A DNA stretch of 64,000 nucleotides from Sphingomonas sp. (lineage in GTDB: Bacteria > Pseudomonadota > Alphaproteobacteria > Sphingomonadales > Sphingomonadaceae), in assembly GCF_017304635.1 (NCBI RefSeq), contig NZ_JAFKMA010000002.1, forward strand, positions 448,962 to 512,961. Reading direction: 5' to 3'. Positions 45,432-54,903 of this stretch are shown here, piece after piece. The notes beneath the pieces are model-generated. The model was not told the DNA's origin. It saw only the letters and a list, made by a program, of their open reading frames with translations, and searched no databases. How positions within the stretch are numbered: the stretch's first letter is position 1; each line of letters starts with the position of its first letter. The translations under genes and the position numbers were made by a program.

Positions 45432-46367
45432 TCAGGGCTGATTAGTTATCCCGAGCGCGGCATCAAGTTCGTCCCATTCGCGGCGCGAGAGACCTGAAGT
45501 CTCAAAACTAATCGCTTCACCCGATAGCGCGCGTCGGACGATGTCGGCAGCAGTCGCTGAAAGCGAAACCGTGTTCATCTGATATTCCACGAATGCCTCA
45601 TAAGCCATCGGGACCCAGCGTTTGACAATGTCGAGCATCACTTCGGCATATGCGCGAATTTCATATTGGGCGTGAGGATCAGCCCTTAAACGCAGGAAAC
45701 GGAGGAGGTTGTGAAGATCAGCCTTCCAGTACCATTGAGTGTACGTGTTAAGACCTAAACCAATCCGAGCTAGCTCGCGAGCGACGCCGGGGCGGGAGGG
45801 CTCATGATTGCCTCCCTCATCATTGAGCATCCAGAGATAGTTGTCATAGGCACGTTCAGCTTCGCCCCGTAGCAGCGCGCGAACCGCCTCGGCGGCATTG
45901 GTATCGACAGGCTCAGCGCGACCCTGCTTGTTTGCCGCAGATTGAGGCGCGATCTGGTCGGGCTCCGGAATATAAAACTCACGATCAAGTATCGAATAGC
46001 GAGCAGAATACTCATTTACGTTAGCCGTGCGATGCCTGATCCACTGCCGGGCGACGAAAATCGGCAACTTAACGTGAAGCTTGATTTCGCACATTTCGAA
46101 CGGGGTGGTGTGCCAGTGGCGCATTAAATAGCGGATGAGACCGCGATCTTCGCTGACTTTACGTGTTCCACGACCATAGGAAACGCGTGCTGCCTGCACC
46201 ACAGCGCTATCATCACCCATATAGTCTACGACGCGGATGAATCCGTGGTCCAGCACGGGAAATGGCGTGTGCATCACCGCTTCGAGTTCGGGAACGGTGG
46301 GCCGCATTGTCGTCGTGACGGTCGCACGCGCGCGCTCGATTTCGTTTCGCTGATCGTCGTCCAGCAT
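45432..46367 (-). CDS. thyX: FAD-dependent thymidylate synthase
   Basis: A 311-residue ThyX, which makes dTMP from dUMP with methylenetetrahydrofolate, NADPH and FAD. The signature [14 protein letters not shown] lies at residues 111-124. [20 protein letters not shown] and [20 protein letters not shown] are also typical. The start is set at 46367 by GGAGGGTGCG before ATG; 21 codons upstream in frame are unlikely. The product is a cytoplasmic homotetramer. ThyX in place of ThyA is common in alphaproteobacteria. It is a single gene, convergent with the toxin operon. Confidence 0.95.
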   Translation of the reverse strand: MLDDDQRNEIERARATVTTTMRPTVPELEAVMHTPFPVLDHGFIRVVDYMGDDSAVVQAARVSYGRGTRKVSEDRGLIRYLMRHWHTTPFEMCEIKLHVKLPIFVARQWIRHRTANVNEYSARYSILDREFYIPEPDQIAPQSAANKQGRAEPVDTNAAEAVRALLRGEAERAYDNYLWMLNDEGGNHEPSRPGVARELARIGLGLNTYTQWYWKADLHNLLRFLRLRADPHAQYEIRAYAEVMLDIVKRWVPMAYEAFVEYQMNTVSLSATAADIVRRALSGEAISFETSGLSRREWDELDAALGITNQP

Positions 46368-46591
46368 CGCACCCTCCGAAATCCTGGCTGCGCCGCCCAT
46401 GGCAATGTTGAAATGGTCTGTCGACCACACTTGTTCGCCGCGTCTGGCCGGCCCGGCGACATCGACCTGCGTCGCATGGCCTCATGCCCGCAATAGTGTC
46501 AGATTTGGATCGAGAAATTCTTTGCGCGGATGCACTTAACGTCTAACTCGATTTCGAGGATCCCTGCGGGGGTGGGGGAGGCGGGACTAGT

Positions 46592-47704
46592 ATGAGGCCA
46601 ACTCATACGATCACAACCAATGACGGCATCGCTGAGATCGAGACGCTCCTGCGCCGCTTCACCGCGCGTACCCCGTCGTCGCGCACCGTGCTGCGGATTG
46701 CTTCCCCGCAGCCCGAAGTTTTTTTGCGCGAAACCTGGCTTGCCTTGGCGGTCGCGGCTGCGATGGACAGCACCGACGCCTTCACGTTGCTGTCGCCGGG
46801 CATCAAGGCCTGGCCGGTTTTTGCCGATCCTGACTTCGACAATGACGAGACGCCGGCGCTGTCACTCGCTTATTTGCTGACCTTGCAGACCGGCGGCACG
46901 GTCGTGCCCGACGGCAACGACGCGCTCCGGCTTCCGCTAGAGGTCGTGAAAAACCTGGTCTCGGTCCGCCGAGGCGGCCTCGCCGGCGTCGGCGGGCGCA
47001 CCCAGCGTCTGGTCGAGTTCGATGGGACCGAACCCGTCGCGGCCGCGCTGCGCGAGCACGGCGACTATGTCAGTGCGTTTAAGCATGTCGTCGTTTCGAT
47101 GATGCGCCGCGTCGAGGTCGGGGCGATCGCGCGCAACATTGACGAAGACCTGACCGCGATCGGGAAGAGCGATCTAATCGACTTCCTTCGAGAACTGCAT
47201 TCGAACGGCTATGCCTATGCCCGCGCCGCAGGCGCGGTTCGCGTGCTCAAATTCCGCAAGAACCTGGAGGCCAAGGATCAGGCGCTCGAGCGCGCCACCG
47301 GCTTCCCGCTGCTGCGCGACTATATTGCCGGCCAACGGCAGGATCGTCTCAACCTGATCGAAGCCAGCGTCTCGGATTTCGGGCCGGGCATATTGGAGGG
47401 ATTCAGGGCAAGCGAAGTTGGCCGGGGGTATGACGATTGGGCCGACGACCGACTGATGGACAAGCTCCTCCACGAACAACTCAGCAGCAATGCCGATGAT
47501 CCCAATGCCGGCCGCGGCACGGTGATTGCGATTGGGGCGGCGCGACGGATCGAGGGATTCGTGACCTTGCGGACCGGACGGCATTGGTATGTGCTCGACG
47601 GCTCGCGCCACGACGCCGAGCGTATGGTCCCGGTCCCGGGCGAGCATCCGCCGGTCAAGGGTACGCACTGGACGATCATCTACCCGGACGCGCTGCAGTC
47701 CTAA
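46592..47704 (+). CDS. GHKL-type ATPase, first gene of an unrecognised two-gene system
   Basis: A 370-residue protein. Residues 1-165 are unknown (EIETLLRRFTARTPSSRTVL at the front). After that the ATP-binding marks of the GHKL (Hsp90/histidine kinase) fold appear in order: N box FLRELHSNGYAYA with the magnesium-binding asparagine near 205, G1 box SVSDFGPGI near 262, and G2 box NAGRGTVIAIGAARRI near 307. There is no phospho-acceptor histidine domain or receiver, so it is not a usual sensor kinase. The next gene begins 11 nt after its stop. The pair stands between thyX and a thiolase gene. Function unknown; an anti-phage or nucleotide-signalling role is speculation. Confidence 0.75.
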   Translation: MRPTHTITTNDGIAEIETLLRRFTARTPSSRTVLRIASPQPEVFLRETWLALAVAAAMDSTDAFTLLSPGIKAWPVFADPDFDNDETPALSLAYLLTLQTGGTVVPDGNDALRLPLEVVKNLVSVRRGGLAGVGGRTQRLVEFDGTEPVAAALREHGDYVSAFKHVVVSMMRRVEVGAIARNIDEDLTAIGKSDLIDFLRELHSNGYAYARAAGAVRVLKFRKNLEAKDQALERATGFPLLRDYIAGQRQDRLNLIEASVSDFGPGILEGFRASEVGRGYDDWADDRLMDKLLHEQLSSNADDPNAGRGTVIAIGAARRIEGFVTLRTGRHWYVLDGSRHDAERMVPVPGEHPPVKGTHWTIIYPDALQS

Positions 47705-47714
47705 CGGCGCTGGC

Positions 47715-49985
47715 TTGTACACCTTCCGAACTTCCGTCAGCGGCACCGGTCGCAAGCAGCCGCTCCGGATCGTTCAGGCCGAGAAAGGCCAGACGATCGG
47801 CGACATCCTGGAGGCCCTGCGCCAGCAGGGTCTCGCGACCGAGCCCGTTGTCATCAGACTGCCGGTCGAATGGTCGGTCGATCCTGCGATCATCGCCGCC
47901 GATCCTGCGGAATGGACCGGGCCTGTCCGCGACCTGGTCGGCGAGCCAGCGGACATGTTCGGGCGCGCGAGGGATCGCTCCGTTTACCTCCTCTACGCGC
48001 ATCAGGCGCAGCCGTATCTGTCGCGCGCGCTCAACACCTCGCTGATCTCCGACGACCTCGCCGGATTCGTGCCTGCAGAGCTCGTCGACCAGCTCCGCCA
48101 GGCCGAGTTCGGCTATCTGGTCGAGCGGTCAAAGGCCTTGCTGAGCGCACCGCCTGGCACGTCGTTTCGCGCACCGAGCGGCAAGATCGTTAGCAACTTC
48201 ATTCGGGTCGGCAACATCCAGATCGATCGCGATGCGCTCGATGCGATCGCGTTTTGGATGCTTGAGCATCTCAAGGACCGTCAGGCAATTGTCGTCGATA
48301 CCTGGTCGATCTCATCGCTGGCGTCGCACGCGGCGCGGATCGCCAGCGAGCATCTCGCAATGCCCATGCCAAGGTTGGAAATTCTGCCGGGCTATAACGA
48401 CGGGAGTACTGCCGCGAAGGATGAGGCGCTTCGCATCCTCAAGCGTATCGATGCCGACGTCGGCGCGGCGCCCGAAGATAAGACACGAGTTCTCATCCTC
48501 ATCAGTGCGACCCAATCCGGCAGCCTGGGCAAAGTCCTGAAAGAAGCGAGCGCCGATAGCGGTCATCGCTGCGATCCGACCTTTCTCGCCTTGTTCGCGC
48601 TGGCCGATAGCGACCTACCGCGGCTCTCTAATATGGTGAGTGATCAGCGGTTTTCGTACAAGGATGACGACGAGGCGACCGCGACGATCGAGATCGACCG
48701 CCAGGTCTATTTTCCGCTCGCTTATGAGGACGTGTCCTACCGACTCCGCAAACCCGATGCGCAGCGGTACCGGCGTTTCTTCGACGATTATGCCGAAACG
48801 CAGGTGGTTCGCCTGCATGCCGATGGGGTGAGGCTCGACGCGACACGGCAGCCGCATCACATGATCAGGCTCGATCTCGACGAGATACGCGAGACGGCAC
48901 CGTTCAGGGCAAAGCTGGCGACGACGCTCGCTGGCTTCGGGCCGCAGTTGGCGGTGCTCGCGCCAAGCCACGACGCCGCCTGGAAATTCGCCGGACAGGT
49001 CGAGGTTGAGCTCGAATCGCGGTTTGGCAAGATCCTGGTTCTCCATTTGCCGGCGCTCGGTGCTGCCACCGATACTGGCGATCGCGCCAAGGCCGCCGCG
49101 ATCATTCGCGCGGCCAAGACAGGTGACGAAATCACGATCGTTGAGGACGTCGCGAGCGGCACCGATCGCGTCGCGCAGATCGATAAGATGCTTCGAACCG
49201 AAGGATTTGCCGGGAAGGTCAACTTCGTAATCGGCATCCATACCGACGAGGATCCTGAGGAGTGGGTGGCGTTTTGCGGACGGTTGGGGCCCAACACCGT
49301 CCATGTCGTCGAAGAATTACCCATGCCGGATGGCGGGAGCGATGCTTGCCCGTGGTGCAGGGAGCTCGAACTCTACGATCGCTGGGCCCAGCACGGCCCA
49401 CCATTGCCACCCGCCTTGCTCGAACGGCGCCAAAGCCTTGTCGGCGCCGGCACGGCCGGCTTGACCGCCAATGCGCTCCTTCATCCTGCTCAGCTCGCTG
49501 CGCCCGAACTCGGACCCAAATCCTTTTACAGCAACGCCGGTTGCAGCCAGGCACACGTGATCGGCGCGGCGGCAGCGGCGATCCAGTACCAGCGCGCTGT
49601 CGGTCAGCCGGACAAGCCCAAACTCGGCGAACGGCATTATCCGGTGGCGACGATTCTCGACCATCAGGACTATCTGTTGCAAAAGTGGACCGACACCGTG
49701 TTACGGAGTTCGTTCCTGCGCGCGGCGACCCGCGACGAACTCGTCTGGACGGAGAAGGCGAAGGAGGGCAAGCGCGCGGCTGCGCTCGAAAAGCTGATCC
49801 ATCACGCAGACGCTAGCGAGCACGATATCGTCCTCGAACTGCTCATTGCCGCTTGCCTTGGCAAGGTGACGATCAATCTTGCCGATGCATCGCTCGTGGC
49901 CCGCATACAGTCGCTGACGACCGATGGTTCGGCTGGGTATTTGATCGAGCGGCTAAAGGAGTTGAAGGAAGCCGGTCAGATCTAG
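47715..49985 (+). CDS. Large protein with two phosphoribosyltransferase-like regions
   Basis: About 756 residues from a TTG at 47715, 11 nt after the GHKL gene; the frame is open further up, but those residues are out-of-phase shadow. Region one, about 150-290, resembles orotate-type phosphoribosyltransferases: GKIVSNFIRVGNIQIDRDAL, RQAIVVDTWSISSLASHAAR, and RVLILISATQSGSLGKVL where the PRPP loop would be. Region two, about 380-520, has ILVLHLPALG and EITIVEDVASGTDRVAQI, again like a PRPP loop. CPWC at 545-548 may bind metal. The C-terminal 200 residues are helical. Coupled to the ATPase. I do not recognise the whole protein. Confidence 0.7.
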   Translation: MYTFRTSVSGTGRKQPLRIVQAEKGQTIGDILEALRQQGLATEPVVIRLPVEWSVDPAIIAADPAEWTGPVRDLVGEPADMFGRARDRSVYLLYAHQAQPYLSRALNTSLISDDLAGFVPAELVDQLRQAEFGYLVERSKALLSAPPGTSFRAPSGKIVSNFIRVGNIQIDRDALDAIAFWMLEHLKDRQAIVVDTWSISSLASHAARIASEHLAMPMPRLEILPGYNDGSTAAKDEALRILKRIDADVGAAPEDKTRVLILISATQSGSLGKVLKEASADSGHRCDPTFLALFALADSDLPRLSNMVSDQRFSYKDDDEATATIEIDRQVYFPLAYEDVSYRLRKPDAQRYRRFFDDYAETQVVRLHADGVRLDATRQPHHMIRLDLDEIRETAPFRAKLATTLAGFGPQLAVLAPSHDAAWKFAGQVEVELESRFGKILVLHLPALGAATDTGDRAKAAAIIRAAKTGDEITIVEDVASGTDRVAQIDKMLRTEGFAGKVNFVIGIHTDEDPEEWVAFCGRLGPNTVHVVEELPMPDGGSDACPWCRELELYDRWAQHGPPLPPALLERRQSLVGAGTAGLTANALLHPAQLAAPELGPKSFYSNAGCSQAHVIGAAAAAIQYQRAVGQPDKPKLGERHYPVATILDHQDYLLQKWTDTVLRSSFLRAATRDELVWTEKAKEGKRAAALEKLIHHADASEHDIVLELLIAACLGKVTINLADASLVARIQSLTTDGSAGYLIERLKELKEAGQI

Positions 49986-50189
49986 CTGGTCTCGATCCGA
50001 CGCAAGATCGGCCAACGTCCACTGTTGCCGCCAGCAGCCCAAGAGCGGACAGTCTGAAACCGGCCCACTTGCGGTTGTAGCGAATAAGCCTTCGCCAAGG
50101 CGCCCGTGCGGACGCCAGCGTACGTGTTGCGACAATTCCTGCCTTGGCGATGTCCGCGATTGATGGTGTTGCCGTTTCGGACCTATCCG

Positions 50190-50537
50190 ATGCACGACAA
50201 CGATCACCGCGCTGACAAGCTCGACGACCTTACGGATCGGTTGCTAGATCGCTTTGGTTCGCGAACGCGGGAGGTCGTGGAAAAACAATTGTCTCAAGCG
50301 AGCGACCAACCCGAACTTGGTGCCGTTTGGCGCGCTATTCTGTCGTGTCCGCGCTCGCTGGTCTGTGGACAGGTCTATGTCCGACGGTCGCGACGCGGCG
50401 ACATCACCTACTGCACCTTCAGCAGGGGAATAACACTGAACAGACCGATCGCTGCTTCCAGCCAAATTACGGCGCCGACGGAAAGGACGAGGGCAGTGGC
50501 CACCATTCGCGCTATTTTTACCCGGACGAACCAATGA
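50190..50537 (+). CDS. Small helical protein, 3' half probably altered
   Basis: From the ATG at 50190 the product begins MHDNDHRADKLDDLTDRLLD and continues RFGSRTREVVEKQLSQASDQ, a helical pattern seen in short alphaproteobacterial proteins that end shortly after a W..I segment (AVWRAIL here). Beyond about 50345 the sequence turns basic and protein-like character is lost, so the original stop may have been replaced by rearranged DNA. Upstream starts at 50106 and 50163 are possible. Function unknown. Confidence 0.45.
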   Translation: MHDNDHRADKLDDLTDRLLDRFGSRTREVVEKQLSQASDQPELGAVWRAILSCPRSLVCGQVYVRRSRRGDITYCTFSRGITLNRPIAASSQITAPTERTRAVATIRAIFTRTNQ

Positions 50538-50586
50538 GTCAGTTCGAAGCCCCCGCCGACCCAAATCAGAAACCGACAGTACTCAT

Positions 50587-50790
50587 GCGCTGCTTGGCGG
50601 TGGCGACCTGTCCCTAAATGCCGGCGCGCAGTTCTCAGGCGCGTACGATCGCACGCTCGACGGGCGACTGACGCAGCCGCCTATGCGATGGTGAACAAAG
50701 AGATCGGCTATCGACTGCCGGGCAGCTCGATACGCATTGCCGTTCTCAGTCGGAACTTGCTCGACCAAGTGTACGGCACGAGGCACGCGC
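50587..50790 (+). pseudogene. C-terminal remnant of a TonB-dependent receptor
   Basis: One frame reads LLGGGDLSLNAGAQFSGAYD and RTLDGRLT. After a shift near 50670 the next frame gives DAAAYAMVNKEIGYRLPGSS, then IRIAVLSRNLLDQVYGT. These are the last strands of a TonB-dependent outer-membrane receptor, including the NL.D..Y signature. Upstream DNA (50350-50580) is degenerate. Non-functional. Confidence 0.55.
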
Positions 50791-51096
50791 TGGCGGTGTC
50801 GTCGGCGGCGAGATGCCCGCTGAGCTCCCCCTCGATATGCACTAGCACGCTGGCTGCATCAGCGTATCGGCGCCGAAGAATTCCGATCCGCACGACGATA
50901 AGGCTCACACGCATCTCGCTCCGCCTGATTGGCGCTGTTCGAACTGCCGATGGTTTAGGCCACACGTGCAGGCCGCTCACTGTCAGTCGCCGCCGGGATT
51001 CGCTCAAGTTGATCTCGTGTCGCGGTGAAAACCCTCGTTTGCCGGCCCTTCTGATCGTCGTCATTCCACCGTGCTGTTCAGGATGGGGTGGATGAC
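50791..51096. other. Intergenic stretch left of the thiolase gene
   Basis: No supported gene. The last 40 nt provide the binding site and probably the promoter of the thiolase gene. Confidence 0.4.
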
Positions 51097-52299
51097 ATGA
51101 AGGGCGAACCCGTTTTTCTGTGTGGTGGCCGGCGGACACCGATCGGCCGCTATGCCGGCGCACTGGCGGCTGTGAGACCGGATGACCTCGCGGCCATCGC
51201 CATCCGCGGCTTGATGGACGATTTCCCTCAGATCGACTGGAACGACGTCGACGATGTTCTGCTGGGGTCGACCAATCAGGCTGGCGAGGACAATCGCAAC
51301 GTCGCCCGAATGTCGGCGCTCCTTGCCGGGCTTCCGGCAGCCGTTGGCGGGATAACCCTCAATCGCCTTTGTGCCTCCGCATTGGAAGCAGTGATCGTGG
51401 GCAGCCGAATGATCGCAACCGGTGACGCCGGGCTGGTTATTGCCGGCGGCGTCGAGAGTGCCAGTCGCGCGCCGTACGTGTTCAGCAAGTCGGCAACGCC
51501 GTTCGCCCGCGACGTGGCGATGTTCGACTCAACGTTTGGGTGGCGGTTCGTGAACCCGCAGCTCGAGGCCGCTTGGGGCGTCGACACGATGCCGCAAACC
51601 GCCGAGAATCTGGCGTCCGACTTCGCAATTTCCCGCGAGGATCAGGATGCTTACGCGCTGCGCAGCCAACAACGAACCGAGGTCGCAAGGGCGCGTGGGT
51701 GGTTCACGGACGAAATCGTCACCGTGACCGCTGGCAACCATGCGGCACGCGTGAGCGTCGATGAGCATCCGCGACCGGCCACATCGGCCGAAAGCCTGGC
51801 CGCACTTCGCCCGTACGTCCGGCGCGACGGTACCGTAACCGTCGGCAATTCCTCGAGTTTGAACGATGGGGCTGCGGCACTATTGCTGGCCTCGGAGGCC
51901 ATGGTCGCGCGCTACGGTCTCAACCCGCTGGCGCGCATTGAAGGCGCCTCCGTTTCCGGCGTCGCGCCGCGGGTCATGGGGATCGGCCCGGTCCCAGCGA
52001 CCCGAAAGCTCTGCGACCGCCTCGGACTCGATATCAGCGCCTTCGACGTCATCGAACTCAACGAGGCGTTCGCGTCGCAGGTCTTGGCGTGCACGCGCCA
52101 ATTTGGGCTGCCGGACGATGCTCCGCACGTGAATGCGAATGGCGGCGCGATATCGCTTGGCCATCCGCTTGGCATGTCGGGTACGCGGATCGCTCTCGCG
52201 GCGGCCCGCTCGCTTGCCGCGACAGATGCCACTCGGGCGCTTGCGACAATGTGCGTCGGGGTGGGGCAGGGCGTCGCGCTGTCGATTGTCCGCCCCTAA
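51097..52299 (+). CDS. Acetyl-CoA acyltransferase (thiolase), PcaF-like
   Basis: A 400-residue thiolase, which cleaves 3-oxoacyl-CoA with CoA or condenses acyl-CoAs. The nucleophile is C92 in NRLCASALEA; the other active residues lie in GGAISLGHPLGMSGTR (histidine) and TMCVGVGQG (cysteine near 385). Overall order matches 3-oxoadipyl-CoA/acetyl-CoA thiolases. A GTG at 51088 could add three residues, but the ATG at 51097 fits better. It is convergent with the leftward dehydrogenase operon 2 nt away and probably acts in the same catabolic route, taking a ring-cleavage or fatty acid product to acetyl-CoA. Confidence 0.9.
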   Translation: MKGEPVFLCGGRRTPIGRYAGALAAVRPDDLAAIAIRGLMDDFPQIDWNDVDDVLLGSTNQAGEDNRNVARMSALLAGLPAAVGGITLNRLCASALEAVIVGSRMIATGDAGLVIAGGVESASRAPYVFSKSATPFARDVAMFDSTFGWRFVNPQLEAAWGVDTMPQTAENLASDFAISREDQDAYALRSQQRTEVARARGWFTDEIVTVTAGNHAARVSVDEHPRPATSAESLAALRPYVRRDGTVTVGNSSSLNDGAAALLLASEAMVARYGLNPLARIEGASVSGVAPRVMGIGPVPATRKLCDRLGLDISAFDVIELNEAFASQVLACTRQFGLPDDAPHVNANGGAISLGHPLGMSGTRIALAAARSLAATDATRALATMCVGVGQGVALSIVRP

Positions 52300-52301
52300 A
52301 G

Positions 52302-53426
52302 CTATGCGGGATCGCGCAGGGAGGGGTCGACCAGGTATTTCTCGCCCGTCGCTCGGCGCGTCAGCTTGCGCAGCGTGTCGGGTTCCAGCAAGTCGGTCAG
52401 GCTGACCGTTCCGGCATAACTGCTTGCGAAGGTCGTGCGCAGGCCGGCCATGACCCGGCGGCGCATCGCCGTCGCGCGCTCCGGGCCCGCTTGAGCAAGG
52501 AAGGACGAGAGCAGGAATCCACCAATGCCCCACGCCATGCCGATGCTGCCGGTGACCGCGATCGGAGCCGGATTGAGCCGGCCATAGATATAGACCTGCT
52601 TGTGGACCGCTGACCCGTACCGGCTGAAGGCAGCGCCACGGCTGGCGACGGCCTCCATTCCGACCAGGATCTGTGCGGCGAGATCGCCACCACCGATGGC
52701 GTCGAACGCAAGCACCGCGCCCGTGGCACTCAGCGCGGCGTCGAGCTGTTCCGAGAAATCGGCCGCCGAGCTATCGACGACATAGCGCGCACCGGCATCG
52801 CGCAGGATTTTGGCCTGCGCTGCTGATCGGACGATATTGACCAGCCCGATTCCGTCTTCGATGCAGACGCGGTTGAGCATCTGCCCGAGGTTCGACGCAG
52901 CTGCCGTATGAACGATCGCCTGGTGACCCCCCATCCGCGCCGTCTCGACCATGGCCAGGGCCGTCATCGGGTTGATCGTCGCCGAGGCGCCGTCGGCGGG
53001 ACTGACCTCATCCGGCAGTTCGATCGCTTGCGTGGCGCTGATCTTGCGGAGGCTGGCGTACATGCCGCCTCCAGTCAGCGCCACCTTACGACCGATCAGT
53101 TGTTGGGCGTCCGGACCAGCCGCTTCTACGATCCCGGCGCCCTCATTGCCGACCACCAGCGACTGGCCGATACGATTCGCCTGGGCGGACATTCGCGACG
53201 CCGGGATATCGAACACCAACCCATCGGCCGTCGCTCGCATTGTTTCGAGATCGGCCGGCCCCAACACCAGGACGAGATCCGACGGATTGACCGGCGCCGC
53301 TGCCATGCGAACGAGGATCTCGTCCCCGATCGGTTTTTCGTGTTCGACCGTCTCAAGCGTGATCGTCAGGGTAGCATCGGCCTCGACGCGCGAACGCAGT
53401 TCGACGCCGCTTACGGTCTCGCTCAT
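52302..53426 (-). CDS. Quinone oxidoreductase-like medium-chain dehydrogenase
   Basis: A 374-residue MDR-superfamily protein. MAAAPVNPSDLVLVLGP near residue 40 and VVGNEGAGIVEAAGPDAQQL are typical of the GroES-like part. The cofactor-binding half is less regular (AIVHTAAASNLGQML and FDAIGGGDLAAQIL), as in quinone oxidoreductase and enoyl reductase-like members. There are no zinc-site cysteines. AGGAGGAATC precedes the ATG. It is the last gene of a leftward operon of four, after two SDRs and an ABM-fold protein, and likely reduces an activated double bond or quinone with NADPH. Confidence 0.88.
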   Translation of the reverse strand: MSETVSGVELRSRVEADATLTITLETVEHEKPIGDEILVRMAAAPVNPSDLVLVLGPADLETMRATADGLVFDIPASRMSAQANRIGQSLVVGNEGAGIVEAAGPDAQQLIGRKVALTGGGMYASLRKISATQAIELPDEVSPADGASATINPMTALAMVETARMGGHQAIVHTAAASNLGQMLNRVCIEDGIGLVNIVRSAAQAKILRDAGARYVVDSSAADFSEQLDAALSATGAVLAFDAIGGGDLAAQILVGMEAVASRGAAFSRYGSAVHKQVYIYGRLNPAPIAVTGSIGMAWGIGGFLLSSFLAQAGPERATAMRRRVMAGLRTTFASSYAGTVSLTDLLEPDTLRKLTRRATGEKYLVDPSLRDPA

Positions 53427-53441
53427 GATTCCTCCTGTGGG

Positions 53442-54176
53442 TTAGGCGGTAAAGCCACCGTCGACCGAGATTTCGGCGCCGGTCACAAAGCTCGCCGCAT
53501 CCGACAGCAGGAACAGAACCGCCGGGGCAATTTCCTCGGCGCGTCCGAACCGGTCGAGCGGGATACGTGACTGTGCCGCCTTGCGACGCTCTGGTGACCA
53601 GGCGTCAAGCATGCCGGTATCGGTCGGGCCCGGATACACCGAATTAACCCGGATACCGGAAGCGGCAAGATCGATGGCTGCGGCGCGCGACATGCCGCGC
53701 ACCGCCCATTTGCTGGCGCCATAGGCGAACCCGCGCGGCGCGCTCCGCATGGCAACGCTGGACGAGACGTTGATGATCGACCCGCCGCCACGACGCAGCA
53801 TCGCCGGTATCGCCGCTTGCATGCCAAGGAAGACGCCGGTCTGATTGACGGCGATATGGCGTTCCCAGAGCTCAAGACTCGTTTCCAAAAGTGGCGCGGG
53901 GTCGAGCAAGCCGGCGTTGTTGACGAGGCCGTCAATCCCGCCCCCCCAGTCCTCGGCGGTGGCGATCACGGTGTCCCAGTCGGTGGGGTTCGATACGTCG
54001 TGGCGGACGAAGCGGGCCTGTTCGCCAAGCGAGGCTGCTACGTCCTGACCCGCGTCGCGCAGGTCAGTCAGTACGACGCGCGCACCTTCCTTCACGAATA
54101 ATTCGGCCTCGGCGGCGCCCTGGCCCCGCGCTGCCCCCGTCACGATGATGACTTTTCCAGTGAGAATGGCGGTCAT
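53442..54176 (-). CDS. Short-chain dehydrogenase/reductase
   Basis: A 244-residue classical SDR. The nucleotide-binding motif is TGAARGQGAAEAELF (residues 13-27), NNAGLLD lies in the middle, the catalytic serine in NVSSSVAMRS and the YGASKWAVRG motif holds tyrosine and lysine. DLRD after the second strand suggests NAD preference. It overlaps the upstream SDR gene by 4 nt. The two proteins are close relatives, probably a tandem duplication with different substrates or steps. It should oxidise an alcohol group in the pathway of the operon. Confidence 0.9.
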   Translation of the reverse strand: MTAILTGKVIIVTGAARGQGAAEAELFVKEGARVVLTDLRDAGQDVAASLGEQARFVRHDVSNPTDWDTVIATAEDWGGGIDGLVNNAGLLDPAPLLETSLELWERHIAVNQTGVFLGMQAAIPAMLRRGGGSIINVSSSVAMRSAPRGFAYGASKWAVRGMSRAAAIDLAASGIRVNSVYPGPTDTGMLDAWSPERRKAAQSRIPLDRFGRAEEIAPAVLFLLSDAASFVTGAEISVDGGFTA

Positions 54177-54901
54177 GTCGCAGAACTCCCGCCATCAACC
54201 GCTATCTCGGCCCCGGTGATGAAGCGGCTCTCGTCTGACAGCAGGAACAAGACGAGATGGGCCACTTCGGACGGCTCGGCCATGCGTCCGAGCGGCACCC
54301 GCTGCAGCCATTCCGCCCGCCGTTCGGGCGTCCACATCGACAACATCTCGGTATCGATCGAGCCGGGATAGATGCCGTTCACGCGGATGCCGCGCGGCGC
54401 GAGATCGACCGCGGCGGCACGAGTCATGCCGCGCATCGCCCATTTGGTCGCGCCATAAGCGAAGTTGCGGGCCGAACCCCGCAGCCCGGCGATCGACGAG
54501 ATGTTGACGATCGACCCACCCCCCGATTGCTCGATCAGCGGCGCTGCGGCGCGCATCCCCAAAAAGCAGCTGGTCTGGTTGACCCGAACAAGCTTCTGCC
54601 ACTCGTCCAGCGTCGTCTCCCTCAGCCCCTTCGTCAGGAGCACGCCGGCGTTGTTCACGAGACCGTGCAGGCCCCCCATCTGCGTCGCGATTTCGATGGC
54701 ATGGCGCCAATCGTTTTCGTCGCCGACATCGTGGCGAACGAAGGTAGCGGCGGCGCCGAGTTCGGTGGCGATCGCCTCGCCCTCGGGCACCCGAATATCG
54801 CTGACGATAACCCGGCCGCCTGCCTCGACGACGAGCCGGGCGGCGGCCGCACCCTGTCCGCGTGCCGCTCCAGTAATCAGGACGGTGCGTCGATTGAGCA
54901 C
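54173..54901 (-). CDS. Short-chain dehydrogenase/reductase, tandem paralogue
   Basis: A 242-residue classical SDR with GTG start. Motifs: TGAARGQGAAAARL, VNNAGVLLTKGL, the serine in NISSIAGLRG and YGATKWAMRG for tyrosine and lysine. The C-terminus SRFITGAEIAVDGGSSA matches the SFVTGAEISVDGGFTA end of its neighbour, showing common origin. It lies 2 nt after the ABM-fold gene and overlaps the second SDR. It is the second gene of the leftward operon. The substrate is not readable. Confidence 0.9.
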   Translation of the reverse strand: MLNRRTVLITGAARGQGAAAARLVVEAGGRVIVSDIRVPEGEAIATELGAAATFVRHDVGDENDWRHAIEIATQMGGLHGLVNNAGVLLTKGLRETTLDEWQKLVRVNQTSCFLGMRAAAPLIEQSGGGSIVNISSIAGLRGSARNFAYGATKWAMRGMTRAAAVDLAPRGIRVNGIYPGSIDTEMLSMWTPERRAEWLQRVPLGRMAEPSEVAHLVLFLLSDESRFITGAEIAVDGGSSAT

Positions 54902-54903
54902 CC

